NCBI RefSeq assembly: GCF_013385825.1 | Contig: NZ_JACAPG010000003.1 | Location: forward strand, 141,481 to 205,480 | DNA: 64,000 nt | Direction: 5' to 3' | Origin: Pseudomonas reactans | Lineage (GTDB): Bacteria; Pseudomonadota; Gammaproteobacteria; Pseudomonadales; Pseudomonadaceae | In this document: positions 37,933 through 46,448 of the stretch, one piece after another | Position numbering within the stretch: position 1 is the stretch's first letter | Layout: each line of letters starts with the position of its first letter | Made by a program: the position numbers and the translations under genes | Notes under the pieces: generated by a model | Told to the model about the DNA's origin: nothing | The model's input: the letters and a program-made list of their open reading frames with translations, nothing else | Databases searched by the model: none

Positions 37933-39150
37933 TCAATGCTGGCCAGGATGGGGCTCAGGGTACTCCTCGGTCACGTTCAAGGCTCTAGCGTAGGGTCCGT
38001 CCCACAATTGCTCATGCAATGCCCCGACACGCTTGGCCATCGCTTCGCTGCGCATCACCACTTCCAGATTGCGCGAATTATCCAGATACCCGCCCAGCCA
38101 GTTGCTGGTGCCGATCCAGGCGACCTGGCCGTCGATTTCCATGGCCTTGCTGTGGATTACCCGCGCATACGGGATAAAACCTTGCTTGGCCTCGGGGAGG
38201 GTGACGATTTTGATCTGGACGTTAGGCAGCACGGCCAGGCTTTTGAGGTAGGGCAGTTCCAGCTTGTCGGTGTTCCAGTTGGACACCATCAGCTTGATCG
38301 ACACCCCACGTGCCGCCGCCGCACGCACGGCATTGTCGATCACTGCGTAGTACGGGCGGGTCTTGTCCGGTCCGTAGGACAGTGGTGCGTAGTCCAGCAG
38401 TTGCACGCGCACTTCGTGTTTCGCTTCGCTCAGCAGACGCGGCAGTTCCAGCTGTGAATCGCCTACGCCCGGTGGGTTGTAGCGTTGCGGGCTGGCGACC
38501 AGGTAGTTGCCGGTACGTGGCAGCTCTTTGCTGGAGGCAGGCAGCGGAACGGGTTGGTTGTCGGCCAAGGCCTGCTGGGCTTTCCAGTCCTGTTCGAAGA
38601 CCGCCTGCACCTGGCTCACCACGGTTGGGTCGGTGATACGCAGCCCGGTTTCGTGGATATGTTCCAGCGAGCGCCAATCGAAATTCTGGCTGCCCACGAA
38701 GGCTTGCTTGCCGTCCACCACCAGGTATTTGGCGTGGATGATCCCACCGCTCACCCGCGCGTAGGGCAGCACGCGAAAGGTCAGGTTGGGGATCGCCCGC
38801 AGGCGTTCCAGGGTGGACGCTTCCGACAACTTGATGCCTTTTTCTTCCAGCAGAAAACGAATTTTCACACCGCGTTTACCGGCGGCTTCCAGGCGTTCGA
38901 TCACGCGGTCCATCACCGAGCCTGGGTGATCGGCGGCGTAGAACTGGCCAATGTCGATACTGTTTTTTGCGCCGTCAAACAGCTCGCTCCACACCGGGCC
39001 GGGCTGGCGCAAGTCGTCGGTACCGAGGGCGGTGTCCACCGGCACGGTGTGCACCAATTCAAACCCCGGAATCGAAAAGTCCGCCTGGGCCAGCGGACTC
39101 ATGAGCAAGCCTGCCAGGCCAGCGATGCGCAATTTCAAGGAAACGGACAT
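37933..39150 (-). CDS. Secreted phospholipase D-like protein
   Basis: 405 residues from ATG at 39150 (GGGA upstream); the longer frame to 39252 overlaps exbB and is rejected. A signal peptide LRIAGLAGLLMSPLAQA is followed by two HKD motifs, HAKYLVVDG with VGSQNFD and HSKAMEIDG with IGTSNW, each complete. Two HKD motifs in one chain make a full PLD catalytic site; substrates may be phospholipids, cardiolipin or nucleic acid. It is the last gene of the exbD-tonB-receptor-exbB operon (52-base gap after exbB), suggesting it releases or processes the ligand imported by that receptor. Confidence 0.91.
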   Translation of the reverse strand: MSVSLKLRIAGLAGLLMSPLAQADFSIPGFELVHTVPVDTALGTDDLRQPGPVWSELFDGAKNSIDIGQFYAADHPGSVMDRVIERLEAAGKRGVKIRFLLEEKGIKLSEASTLERLRAIPNLTFRVLPYARVSGGIIHAKYLVVDGKQAFVGSQNFDWRSLEHIHETGLRITDPTVVSQVQAVFEQDWKAQQALADNQPVPLPASSKELPRTGNYLVASPQRYNPPGVGDSQLELPRLLSEAKHEVRVQLLDYAPLSYGPDKTRPYYAVIDNAVRAAAARGVSIKLMVSNWNTDKLELPYLKSLAVLPNVQIKIVTLPEAKQGFIPYARVIHSKAMEIDGQVAWIGTSNWLGGYLDNSRNLEVVMRSEAMAKRVGALHEQLWDGPYARALNVTEEYPEPHPGQH

Positions 39151-39202
39151 AGGGATTCCCATCAGAAAAGAAAGCGGGCGCATTGCGCGCCCGCTGTTGC
39201 GT

Positions 39203-39856
39203 TCAGGCCGTGCGGCTGTGCAGCGGCGTCGGAACCAGGTGCGGTACTTCACTCTGCACGCGGGCGCCGGTGGCGGCGCGGATCAGCAGGATTTTCAGCT
39301 GATCATTGATGCGCTCCAGGCTGTCCTGGAAGAAGTTGTGGAACACCACGCAGAACAGCGCGATGGCGATCCCCAGGCCGGTGGCGAACAAGGCCGTGCC
39401 GATACCGCCCGAAATCTGCCCTGGGTCGGACACGCCCGCCGTGGCCAGCGCCTTGAAGGTGTCGATGATGCCGAGGATGGTGCCCAGCAAACCCAACAGC
39501 GGCGCGGCGGTGGTGATGGTTTCGATGATCCACAGGCTGCGGGCCAGAGGTGCACGGGTAGTCAGGTACTGGGTTTCGATGACGTCATCCAGGTCCTTGC
39601 GCGAACCTTGTGAGGCTTTCTGCGCCAGCACCGGCAACACCATGCTCAGCGGCAGGCTGTCGCGGCGGCTCAGCTCCTGTGGCAGGTCGCGTTCGCTGTG
39701 CACATTGGCGCCCAGCACCTCGGTCAGCGCGCGGGCTTGGCGGCGTACGTAGGCGAAGTAAATCCCGCGTTCGATGGTGATAAAGATCGCGATGGCCATC
39801 GCGGCATACATCACATAAAAGGTGATGTCGTGGAGCAGGTTCATGTCCATGTTCAT
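39203..39856 (-). CDS. exbB: ExbB-type proton channel subunit
   Basis: 217 residues. The MotA/TolQ/ExbB pattern is clear: an N-terminal TM (ITFYVMYAAMAIAIFITIERGIYF), a cytoplasmic loop, then TM2-TM3 with TAAPLLGLLGTILGIIDTF and GGIGTALFATGLGIAIALFCVVFHNFF. It uses the proton gradient with ExbD to energise TonB. The gene lies after the TonB receptor, separated from its partner exbD by two genes, an uncommon order. Confidence 0.93.
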   Translation of the reverse strand: MNMDMNLLHDITFYVMYAAMAIAIFITIERGIYFAYVRRQARALTEVLGANVHSERDLPQELSRRDSLPLSMVLPVLAQKASQGSRKDLDDVIETQYLTTRAPLARSLWIIETITTAAPLLGLLGTILGIIDTFKALATAGVSDPGQISGGIGTALFATGLGIAIALFCVVFHNFFQDSLERINDQLKILLIRAATGARVQSEVPHLVPTPLHSRTA

Positions 39857-39867
39857 TTACCTCGCAA

Positions 39868-42150
39868 TTAGAAGTTGGCTTCCAGGGAAACCGTCACGGT
39901 ACGTTCCAGGCCCACGATGTAGGCCGGGTCGCCGTCGCGGAAACCGCTGTAGCTGGCCGCGTTGGTCTTGGTGGTGTACACGCCGTCCAGGTACTTCTTG
40001 TCGAACAGGTTGTCGACGTTCAGGCGCAGGGTGGCGTCCTTGACCACTTTCTTGTCCACCGGCAGGTAGATGCCCGCGCCGGCGTTGAACACGGTACGGC
40101 CGGAGATGGCTTCGTCGTTGGTCAGGTCGCCGTAGAGCTTGCTGGTGTACTTGCCGCCGAAGGTGCCGTAGAAACGGCCGTCGTCGTAGCCGATGTTGGC
40201 GGCCAGCATGTTTTTCGGCACGTTGGCGAACTGCTTGCCGCTGGTGGGCAACAGGATGGCTTTGCCGGCGTTGTACACGGTCAGGTCGTCTTGCTGCTCG
40301 GCCTTGGTGTAGGTGTAGGAGGTGTAGTAGTTGAAGTGATTGGGCAGCAGGCCGCTCCACTCAAGCTCCAGGCCGCTGTTGTTGACGGAGCCTGCGTTGA
40401 TGTCGGCGAAGTCGCCGTTGATGTCGCGCGACGACACCTGGCGATCCTTGAACTGCATGTAGAACAAGGTGGCGGCCACGGTCATGTCTTCATCGGTGTA
40501 GCGCCAGCCCAACTCGTGGTTCCAGCTGGTTTCCGGCTTGGAGTCGATGGAGCCGACACCCTTGTCGTACAGCACATAGTTCTGCGGGATGCGCATGTTG
40601 CGCGACAGGCTGTAGAACAACTGATCGCGTTCATCCAGCTGGTATTTCAGGCCGGCGTTGGGCAGCAGTTTGTTGTAAGTCTGGTTACGTTTTTCCGGCT
40701 GCTCGGTGAGGCTGCCGTGGTTGGTGCCGTCACGCTTGACGTTCATGTAGGCCAGGCCGGCGATCAGGGTCCAGTCCGAGTTGATGTACCAGGTGTCCTG
40801 GGCCCAGACCTTTTGCGCCGGGGTAATGGTGAAGCGATCGCGACCCTGGATGGTGTTGCCGTTGGCATCGACCACGGCCTCGTTGGAGTCCGGCCAGGTG
40901 TCGACGGGCTTGCCACTGGCCTTGAGCGGAATGAACGGCTGGGTCTGGCTTTGACGTGCGCGCTCGTACCAGTAGCCGACTTGCAGGCTGTGATCGCCCA
41001 AGTCCCAGTTCAGTTTGGTGGTGATGCCCGGACGCCAGGTCTGGGTGCGCGAAGGGCGGTAGTACACGCCGTTGTTCGGGGTGCCGTCGGCGTTGTATTG
41101 GGCGCCGGTCGGCAGGTTGCCCAGGTCGAACACCCCGCCTTGGTTGGAGCCTCGGTTCAGCGCATAGCTGGACGAGCCGACGCCGCTGCCGTTACCCCAG
41201 TAGTAATACGGGATCACCGACAGCGCGAGGTTGTCCGCCAGTTTGAACTGGGTGTTGAGCACGGCGGTGAAGGTCTGGAACGGGTTCTGCGCCAGGGCGT
41301 AGTAGCTGTTGTACTTGCCGTTGCTGCCCACGGTCGGCGTGGCCGGGTAGGGGTCGTACTTGCGGCCGTTCTGCTGGTACTGGGCTTTGGTCAGTTGGCT
41401 GTAGCTGTTGTTGTCCTGCTCATGGTACTTGAGGATCAGGTTGGCGGTGTTGCCATCGCCGGCGTCGAAGAAGCTGTTCCACTCGACCTTGTCCGCGCGC
41501 ACGGCACCCGAGCCGCGCCACATCTGGCCTTCGGTGTGGGAGGCCGACAACCAGTTGCTCAGGCCATTGATCTCGCCGGTGTTGAGGCGGGCAAAGGTCT
41601 TGCGCGTAGCGTTGCTGCCCATCACCTGTTTGACGAACGCCCCGGTTTCCTTGGTCGGGCGAATGGTCACGATGCCGATGTTACCGCCGCTGGAGCCGAT
41701 GTGCGGGCCGTCGGCCTCCGACGAGCCCTGGGTGACGAAGATCTGCTCGATGTTTTCCGGGTCGCCCAGCAGGTTGGAGTACAGCGCGTAGTTGCCGGAG
41801 TCGTTGATCGGCATGCCGTCCACCGACATCCCCACCTGGTCGGAGTTGAGCCCGCGCATGGTGAAGCGAAAGCCGGACAGGCCGGTGTTGTCTTCGCTGG
41901 AGATGTTCAATCCCGGCGTGTACTTGAGCTTGTCCACTGCGTTGCCGGTGGCGGTCTGTTTATCCAGCGCTTCCTTGGTCACGGTGGAGCGGCCCTTGAT
42001 GCTTTCTTCCTGCACCATGTAGCCGCCACCTGCCGTGGCCTTGCCCTGAACCCCAATCGTCCCGACGTCGCTGTTGCTGGTGTCGGCCATGACCATCCCA
42101 TGGCCCATGCTTGCGGCAACGAGTGCCAGATGAATCCGGGTAAACCTCAT
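39868..42150 (-). CDS. TonB-dependent receptor of a dedicated TonB system
   Basis: 760 residues with a signal peptide (IHLALVAASMGHGMVMA) and a TonB-box-like VGTIGVQGK. Plug motifs include VDKLKYTPGLNI, TMRGLNSDQVGMSVDGMPIND and IEQIFVTQGSSEADGPHIGSSGG. The barrel ends in an aromatic residue (VTVSLEANF). The sequence is unlike siderophore receptors with classical LxxVPGV plugs; ligand unknown. It is encoded between tonB and exbB, so it is probably served by its own energy-transducing complex. Confidence 0.93.
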   Translation of the reverse strand: MRFTRIHLALVAASMGHGMVMADTSNSDVGTIGVQGKATAGGGYMVQEESIKGRSTVTKEALDKQTATGNAVDKLKYTPGLNISSEDNTGLSGFRFTMRGLNSDQVGMSVDGMPINDSGNYALYSNLLGDPENIEQIFVTQGSSEADGPHIGSSGGNIGIVTIRPTKETGAFVKQVMGSNATRKTFARLNTGEINGLSNWLSASHTEGQMWRGSGAVRADKVEWNSFFDAGDGNTANLILKYHEQDNNSYSQLTKAQYQQNGRKYDPYPATPTVGSNGKYNSYYALAQNPFQTFTAVLNTQFKLADNLALSVIPYYYWGNGSGVGSSSYALNRGSNQGGVFDLGNLPTGAQYNADGTPNNGVYYRPSRTQTWRPGITTKLNWDLGDHSLQVGYWYERARQSQTQPFIPLKASGKPVDTWPDSNEAVVDANGNTIQGRDRFTITPAQKVWAQDTWYINSDWTLIAGLAYMNVKRDGTNHGSLTEQPEKRNQTYNKLLPNAGLKYQLDERDQLFYSLSRNMRIPQNYVLYDKGVGSIDSKPETSWNHELGWRYTDEDMTVAATLFYMQFKDRQVSSRDINGDFADINAGSVNNSGLELEWSGLLPNHFNYYTSYTYTKAEQQDDLTVYNAGKAILLPTSGKQFANVPKNMLAANIGYDDGRFYGTFGGKYTSKLYGDLTNDEAISGRTVFNAGAGIYLPVDKKVVKDATLRLNVDNLFDKKYLDGVYTTKTNAASYSGFRDGDPAYIVGLERTVTVSLEANF

Positions 42151-42174
42151 CTCTGTCGTCCTGGTGTCGGGTGC

Positions 42175-42903
42175 TTATTGCACGCTGTAGTTGAAGGTGG
42201 CGGTGAAGCGCTGCTCATTGCGGCCCCCGAAGGCTTGCTCGGGGAACGGCTTGACTTGCTTGATACGACGCAAGCTGTTGGTGGCGGCCCGGTTGAGCAA
42301 CATGCTCGAGGCCTGGGTCTGCAAACCGGAGTCGAGAACCCGACCCTGGCGGTCTACCAGCAACCAGACCACCACTTCGCCGGTGGGGCGTTCGAGGGAG
42401 GCCTGGCGTCCGGTGGGGTACTGCTTGTAAGTGTCCAACTCGTTGCGCAAACCCTTGAGGTAACCGCCTTCCAGGGCTTGGCCGTCGACTTTGGGTGGCG
42501 CCGGCGGCGCGGGTGTCGGCGCGGCCTGGGCCACGGGCGCCGGAGCCGGTTTGGCGGCGACCGGTGGTGGTGTCGGGGTGGGCGATGGCTTGGCAACCAC
42601 TGGCTTGGGCACAGGTTTTGGCTTGGGCTCAGGCTTGGGTTTCGGCAAGGGTTTAGGTGGCGGCGGTGGCGGGGCCGGTTCGGCCTCTTCATCCTCGATC
42701 ACCGGCGGTGGCGGCTCTTGTTCCACCACCGGCTCGGGGATCACTTCCGGCTCTGGCTCGACCAGCGCCAACTCGACCGCCGACTCGTCATACACCGGCT
42801 CGACCTTCAAGGTCTGGGACTGGATACCCAGTGCAATCAGCACCAGGGCGATCAGGGCCGGGACACTGCCCAGCAACTGACGCGCACGAAACAATACGTA
42901 CAT
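42175..42903 (-). CDS. tonB: TonB energy transducer
   Basis: 242 residues. One N-terminal membrane anchor (VPALIALVLIALGIQ) is followed by an extended proline-rich Pro-Lys/Pro-Glu linker (about 45-145), then the C-terminal TonB domain with YPTGRQASLERPTGEVVVWLLVDRQGRVLDSG. It spans the periplasm and contacts the receptor encoded next to it. The low-complexity linker has long runs of CCG/CCA codons. Gap to exbD is 2 bases. Confidence 0.94.
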   Translation of the reverse strand: MYVLFRARQLLGSVPALIALVLIALGIQSQTLKVEPVYDESAVELALVEPEPEVIPEPVVEQEPPPPVIEDEEAEPAPPPPPPKPLPKPKPEPKPKPVPKPVVAKPSPTPTPPPVAAKPAPAPVAQAAPTPAPPAPPKVDGQALEGGYLKGLRNELDTYKQYPTGRQASLERPTGEVVVWLLVDRQGRVLDSGLQTQASSMLLNRAATNSLRRIKQVKPFPEQAFGGRNEQRFTATFNYSVQ

Positions 42904-42905
42904 GA

Positions 42906-43313
42906 TCAGGACTTACGCGTGGCAATGGACACGGAGGTAAAGCCACCCAGACGCAGGGTGTCCATCACCTCCACCAGGCGCGAAACCTCCACGCCTTTGT
43001 CGCTGTTGACGATGATGGTCGACTTGGTGTCAGGCTTTTCCGCCGCTTTCAGCGCCGGCACCAAGGCGTCGACCGTGAGGTCCTTGCCATCCAGTTGCAG
43101 TTGGCCTTCCAGGCCCAGTGTCAGGATGAATTTGTTCTGTGGTTTGAGCTGCTGCGAACTGCTGGCGCTGGGCAGTTGCGTCTTCATGCCGAGGGCCGGA
43201 ATCACGTTCAGGCTCACGAGTACGAAAAACACCAGGAGGAACATCATCACGTCGATCATCGGGATCAGTTCGATGTGCGCCTTGCGTTTTTTCGGTTCGT
43301 CCCAGGTTCTCAT
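42906..43313 (-). CDS. exbD: ExbD-type channel subunit
   Basis: 135 residues. A single N-terminal membrane segment holds the proton-carrying Asp in IELIPMIDVMMFLLVFFVLVS, followed by a periplasmic domain ending VSRLVEVMDTLRLGGFTSVSIAT. First gene of the exbD-tonB-receptor-exbB-PLD operon. I looked for but did not find a convincing Fur or Pho box in the 190 bases upstream. Confidence 0.94.
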   Translation of the reverse strand: MRTWDEPKKRKAHIELIPMIDVMMFLLVFFVLVSLNVIPALGMKTQLPSASSSQQLKPQNKFILTLGLEGQLQLDGKDLTVDALVPALKAAEKPDTKSTIIVNSDKGVEVSRLVEVMDTLRLGGFTSVSIATRKS

Positions 43314-43503
43314 TCCGCTACCCCGTTATTGAATTAGGGGCGACACGCTAACAACCAAAAATGACCGATTGGTTAACTTTAATTGACGTTTTGACGGCTC
43401 TAGGACAAGTCTTTCAGGCGATTCTCAAGACATTTTTGTGACGTAACAGAATTGACATGCAGCAGGGGCATTCTCAAAAACTTTACATCGAGGGCCCCTG
43501 GAA

Positions 43504-44058
43504 ATGAGCCGTGAACTGCCACAGATATCCACGCCGCGACTGTTAATGCGCGCACTGGAAAACCACCAGGCCGAGACGTTGTGTACCCTCGCCAACGGCC
43601 CGAAAATCGCCGACAACACAGCGAGTATTCCTTCGCCTTACACCCTCGAAATCGCGCAGGACTTCATCGCTGGCATGCCGGAGAAATTTCGCTCGGCCCA
43701 CCTGTTGAGCCTGGGCATGCATCGGCGTGACAACGGCGAGCTGATCGGCATTGTCAGCCTGCGCATCAAACCGGATCACCTCTACGGACACCTGGGCGGC
43801 TGGGTGGCGGCGGACGCACGCAACCAGGGCTACGCGGCAGAAGCGGCGCGTGCACTGATGGACTACGGCTTTACCGAACTTGGCCTGCATCGCGTGGGCA
43901 GCCAGTGTTTCAGTCGCAACAAAGAGTCGGCACGGGTCATGGAGAAAATCGGCCTGCAGTACGAAGGCTGCATGCGCGGGGCGTTCCTCAAGAACGGCGT
44001 GCATGAAGATATGCTGGTGTTCGCCACGCTGCGAGAGGATTGGGAGTTTCGGCTGTGA
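43504..44058 (+). CDS. GNAT family N-acetyltransferase (RimJ/RimL type)
   Basis: 184 residues. ISTPRLLMRAL begins the fold, YGHLGGWVAADARNQGYAAEAARALMDYGFTELGLHRV holds the acetyl-CoA loop (RNQGYA), and NKESARVMEKIGLQYEG is the family's last helix/strand. Acts in the cytoplasm on an unknown amine, possibly a protein N terminus. Its stop overlaps the GTG start of the phosphatase gene, so the two are coupled. Divergent from exbD. Confidence 0.92.
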   Translation: MSRELPQISTPRLLMRALENHQAETLCTLANGPKIADNTASIPSPYTLEIAQDFIAGMPEKFRSAHLLSLGMHRRDNGELIGIVSLRIKPDHLYGHLGGWVAADARNQGYAAEAARALMDYGFTELGLHRVGSQCFSRNKESARVMEKIGLQYEGCMRGAFLKNGVHEDMLVFATLREDWEFRL

Positions 44059-45626
44059 GTGGCGAGGTTGATCATGGCCGACGCCGGGTGCTTGCCGGGC
44101 TGGCTGTCGCCACCACGTTTTCGATCCTCAGTCCGTTTGCGCGCAGCGCCGGTGTGGACTATCCGTTCACCCTCGGCGTGGCTTCCGGTGACCCGTTGCC
44201 TGATGGGTTTGTGATCTGGACGCGCCTGGCGCCGTTGTTCAACGCCGTGGATGGCCGAGGTGGCTTGAGCCGTTCCGTGCCCGTGCGTTGGCGGGTCGCC
44301 AGCGATGCCGCGATGACCCGCGTGGTACGCCAGGGCGAAGTCATGGCCAGTGAGCGCTGGGGCCATTCGGTGCATGTGGAAGTCGCGGGGCTGGAGGCGG
44401 GCCGCCCCTATTGGTATCAGTTCGAGGGGCTGGGCGCGCAAAGCCCGGTGGGGCAGTCGCGCACGGCACCGGCCGTGCATGCCATGGTGTCGGCGCGCCT
44501 GGGGTTTGTCTCGTGTTCCCACTGGGAGCGCGGCTATTTCAGTGCCTATCGCCACTTGGCGGAGGAACAGCCCGACCTGGTGTTCTTTCTCGGTGACTAC
44601 ATCTACGACAGTTCCTACGCGGCGGATTCGGGCAAGATCATCCGCCCCCACGGCAGCGGCAATGCGGTAAGCCTGAGCGACTATCGCAACCGCTATGCCC
44701 TGTACAAAACCGATCCGGATCTACAAGCCCTGCACGCCGCCGCACCGAGCGTGGCGACCTGGGACGATCACGAAGTACAGAACGACTACGCCAACCGTTG
44801 GTCCCAGGACCCGAAGATCCCGGTCGGGCAATTCCTGCAGCAGCGTACGGCAGCCTACCAGGCTTACTACGAGCATATGCCGCTGCGTGCCAGCAGCTTG
44901 CCGAAGGGGCCGGACATGCGCATTTATCGGCGCCTGGACTACGGCCGACTGGCCCGTTTCCACGTGCTGGACGGTCGGCAATACCGTTCCGAACAACCGT
45001 GCATTCCGGCCAATGGCAGCCACCAGGGACATATCGCCGATAACCTCTGCCACGACTTGCGCGACCCTGGCCGCACCATGCTGGGTTGGCAGCAAGAAGC
45101 CTGGCTGGACCAGGGGTTTGCCCAGTCGAAGGCGCAGTGGAACATCATCGCCCAGGACCTGCTGGTGGCGCCGCTGACCCAGCGTGATCTGACCAACCAC
45201 AAGCCGGGGCGTTGGACTGACGGGTGGGATGGCTATATGGCAAATCGCAGACGGATGCTGGCGTCCATCGAGCGTAACCGGGTCAGCAACCCGGTGTTCT
45301 GGGGCGGTGATATCCATTCGTTCTGGGTGACGGACTTGCATGCCGATGGCAACAACCCGGACTCGCGGGTGGTGGCCACGGAATTCGTCGGTACGTCGGT
45401 GACCTCCGACGGGCCGCCCTTTGATGCGTTCAGCAAGCTGCTGCCGCTCAACCCGCATGTGAAGTTTTTCGATAGCCGTCAGCGGGGATATGTGTCTGTG
45501 GAACTGGAGGCGCAAAAGATGCTGACGCACTTTCGTGTGATTACCGATCCGCGCAACCCTGCGGCGACCGTTTCAACCTTGAAATCGTTTGTGAACGAGT
45601 CCGGCCGACCCGGCGCAATCCTGTAG
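44055..45626 (+). CDS. PhoD-type alkaline phosphatase/phosphodiesterase, Tat-exported
   Basis: 523 residues from GTG at 44055, which overlaps the GNAT stop and has TTGGGAG upstream. A twin-arginine leader (HGRRRVLAGLAVATTFSILSPFARSA) precedes YPFTLGVASGDPLPDGFVIWTRLAP, the PhoD N-terminal domain. Metal and active-site motifs follow: FVSCSHWERG, FFLGDYIYD, WDDHEVQNDY, WNIIAQDLL and FWGGDIHSFW. PhoD enzymes hydrolyse phosphodiesters outside the cytoplasm using calcium/iron. The stop codon TAG is the TAG of a REPIN that starts 2 bases earlier. Neighbour of a secreted PLD-like enzyme on the opposite strand. Confidence 0.93.
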   Translation: MSGEVDHGRRRVLAGLAVATTFSILSPFARSAGVDYPFTLGVASGDPLPDGFVIWTRLAPLFNAVDGRGGLSRSVPVRWRVASDAAMTRVVRQGEVMASERWGHSVHVEVAGLEAGRPYWYQFEGLGAQSPVGQSRTAPAVHAMVSARLGFVSCSHWERGYFSAYRHLAEEQPDLVFFLGDYIYDSSYAADSGKIIRPHGSGNAVSLSDYRNRYALYKTDPDLQALHAAAPSVATWDDHEVQNDYANRWSQDPKIPVGQFLQQRTAAYQAYYEHMPLRASSLPKGPDMRIYRRLDYGRLARFHVLDGRQYRSEQPCIPANGSHQGHIADNLCHDLRDPGRTMLGWQQEAWLDQGFAQSKAQWNIIAQDLLVAPLTQRDLTNHKPGRWTDGWDGYMANRRRMLASIERNRVSNPVFWGGDIHSFWVTDLHADGNNPDSRVVATEFVGTSVTSDGPPFDAFSKLLPLNPHVKFFDSRQRGYVSVELEAQKMLTHFRVITDPRNPAATVSTLKSFVNESGRPGAIL

Positions 45627-45704
45627 GAGCTGGCTTGCCGGCGATTGGTCCTTGAAGTCAGCGCTGGACTCACGGCAGCCATCGCCGGCAAGCCGGCTCC
45701 TACA
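45622..45704. repeat. REPIN overlapping the phoD stop codon
   Basis: 83 bases, TGTAGGAGCTGGCTTGCCGG to CCGGCAAGCCGGCTCCTACA inverted. One arm has a T where other copies have C (GAGCTGG). Bases 3-5 supply the phosphatase gene's TAG stop. Confidence 0.92.
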
Positions 45705-45717
45705 AGGTTTGTGGTGG

Positions 45718-46359
45718 TTACAGCGGCGCGGTTTCGTTGAGGCTGTAGCGCACGGACAGCGCGCCCTTTTTCTCTGACAAGGCCAGGATGGTCACCTGGC
45801 CCAACTCGCTCAGTGCCTGCACATGGGTGCCGCCGCAGGCATACGCGGGTAATTCGCCAAAACCGACTTCGCGGGTGCCGTCTTCCAGGTTCATGTGCCG
45901 TGGATAATCCGCAGCGATCCATTGGTTGACCTGTTGCTGGATCGCCTCGGCGTCCATGGCTTGCGCCGCTTCGCCACGGATGAAGGTGATCTTGCCTTCG
46001 CCCGGCCAGTGATGGGCCTTGATCGGCATCCAACCCAAGGTCTCGCCCACGTTGCCGATCAAGTGCCCGGCGGAATGCAGTCGGGTGTTTAGCATACGGC
46101 GCTGTTCATCGACCTTTGCGGTGATCGGACCGGGTTCCAGTTGCCGGTCGACGTAGTGCACCACGCGGTCGGCTTCCTGGGTGACACGTAGCACAGTGGC
46201 TTCACCGAGCCAGCCGGTATCGAAAGGTTGCCCACCGCCCTGAGGGTGAAAAATCGTCGACTGCAGGATGACTGCAAACTGGTCTTCGTGGGGTGTGCAA
46301 CTCAACACCTCAAGCTCGGCAGTCAGGTGGTCGTGGGTAAAAAACAGGCGTTCGGTCAT
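45718..46359 (-). CDS. Alanyl-tRNA editing protein (AlaX)
   Basis: 213 residues. Free-standing editing domain homologous to that of AlaRS: zinc ligands in HSAGHLIGN and CGGTHVQ, plus FHPQGGGQPFDTGWL near the N terminus. It hydrolyses Ser-tRNA(Ala) or Gly-tRNA(Ala) to prevent mistranslation. Single gene; divergent from the LysR regulator with a 89-base gap. Confidence 0.93.
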   Translation of the reverse strand: MTERLFFTHDHLTAELEVLSCTPHEDQFAVILQSTIFHPQGGGQPFDTGWLGEATVLRVTQEADRVVHYVDRQLEPGPITAKVDEQRRMLNTRLHSAGHLIGNVGETLGWMPIKAHHWPGEGKITFIRGEAAQAMDAEAIQQQVNQWIAADYPRHMNLEDGTREVGFGELPAYACGGTHVQALSELGQVTILALSEKKGALSVRYSLNETAPL

Positions 46360-46448
46360 GATCTACATCCGCATCAGGGTTCTGCGCGCAGTATAAATAG
46401 TGCGTAGATAGGTGATAATCCGCTCAATTATCAATGGACCTGTGCACC

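Noticed and set aside
39151..39252. Longer start for the phospholipase D-like protein
   Set aside because: It would overlap exbB by 50 bases and put the signal peptide inside the protein; ATG 39150 follows a GGGA and begins the signal peptide properly.
40291..43332. 1013-codon plus-strand open frame
   Set aside because: It is antisense to the TonB receptor and tonB genes, with low-complexity Val/Gly/Arg composition typical of reverse-frame readings in GC-rich DNA; the minus strand has clear families and ribosome sites.
43314..43503. Fur or Pho box upstream of exbD
   Set aside because: TTGACG repeats and CTTTCAG..TTCTCAA were examined; spacing and matches are too poor for either consensus.
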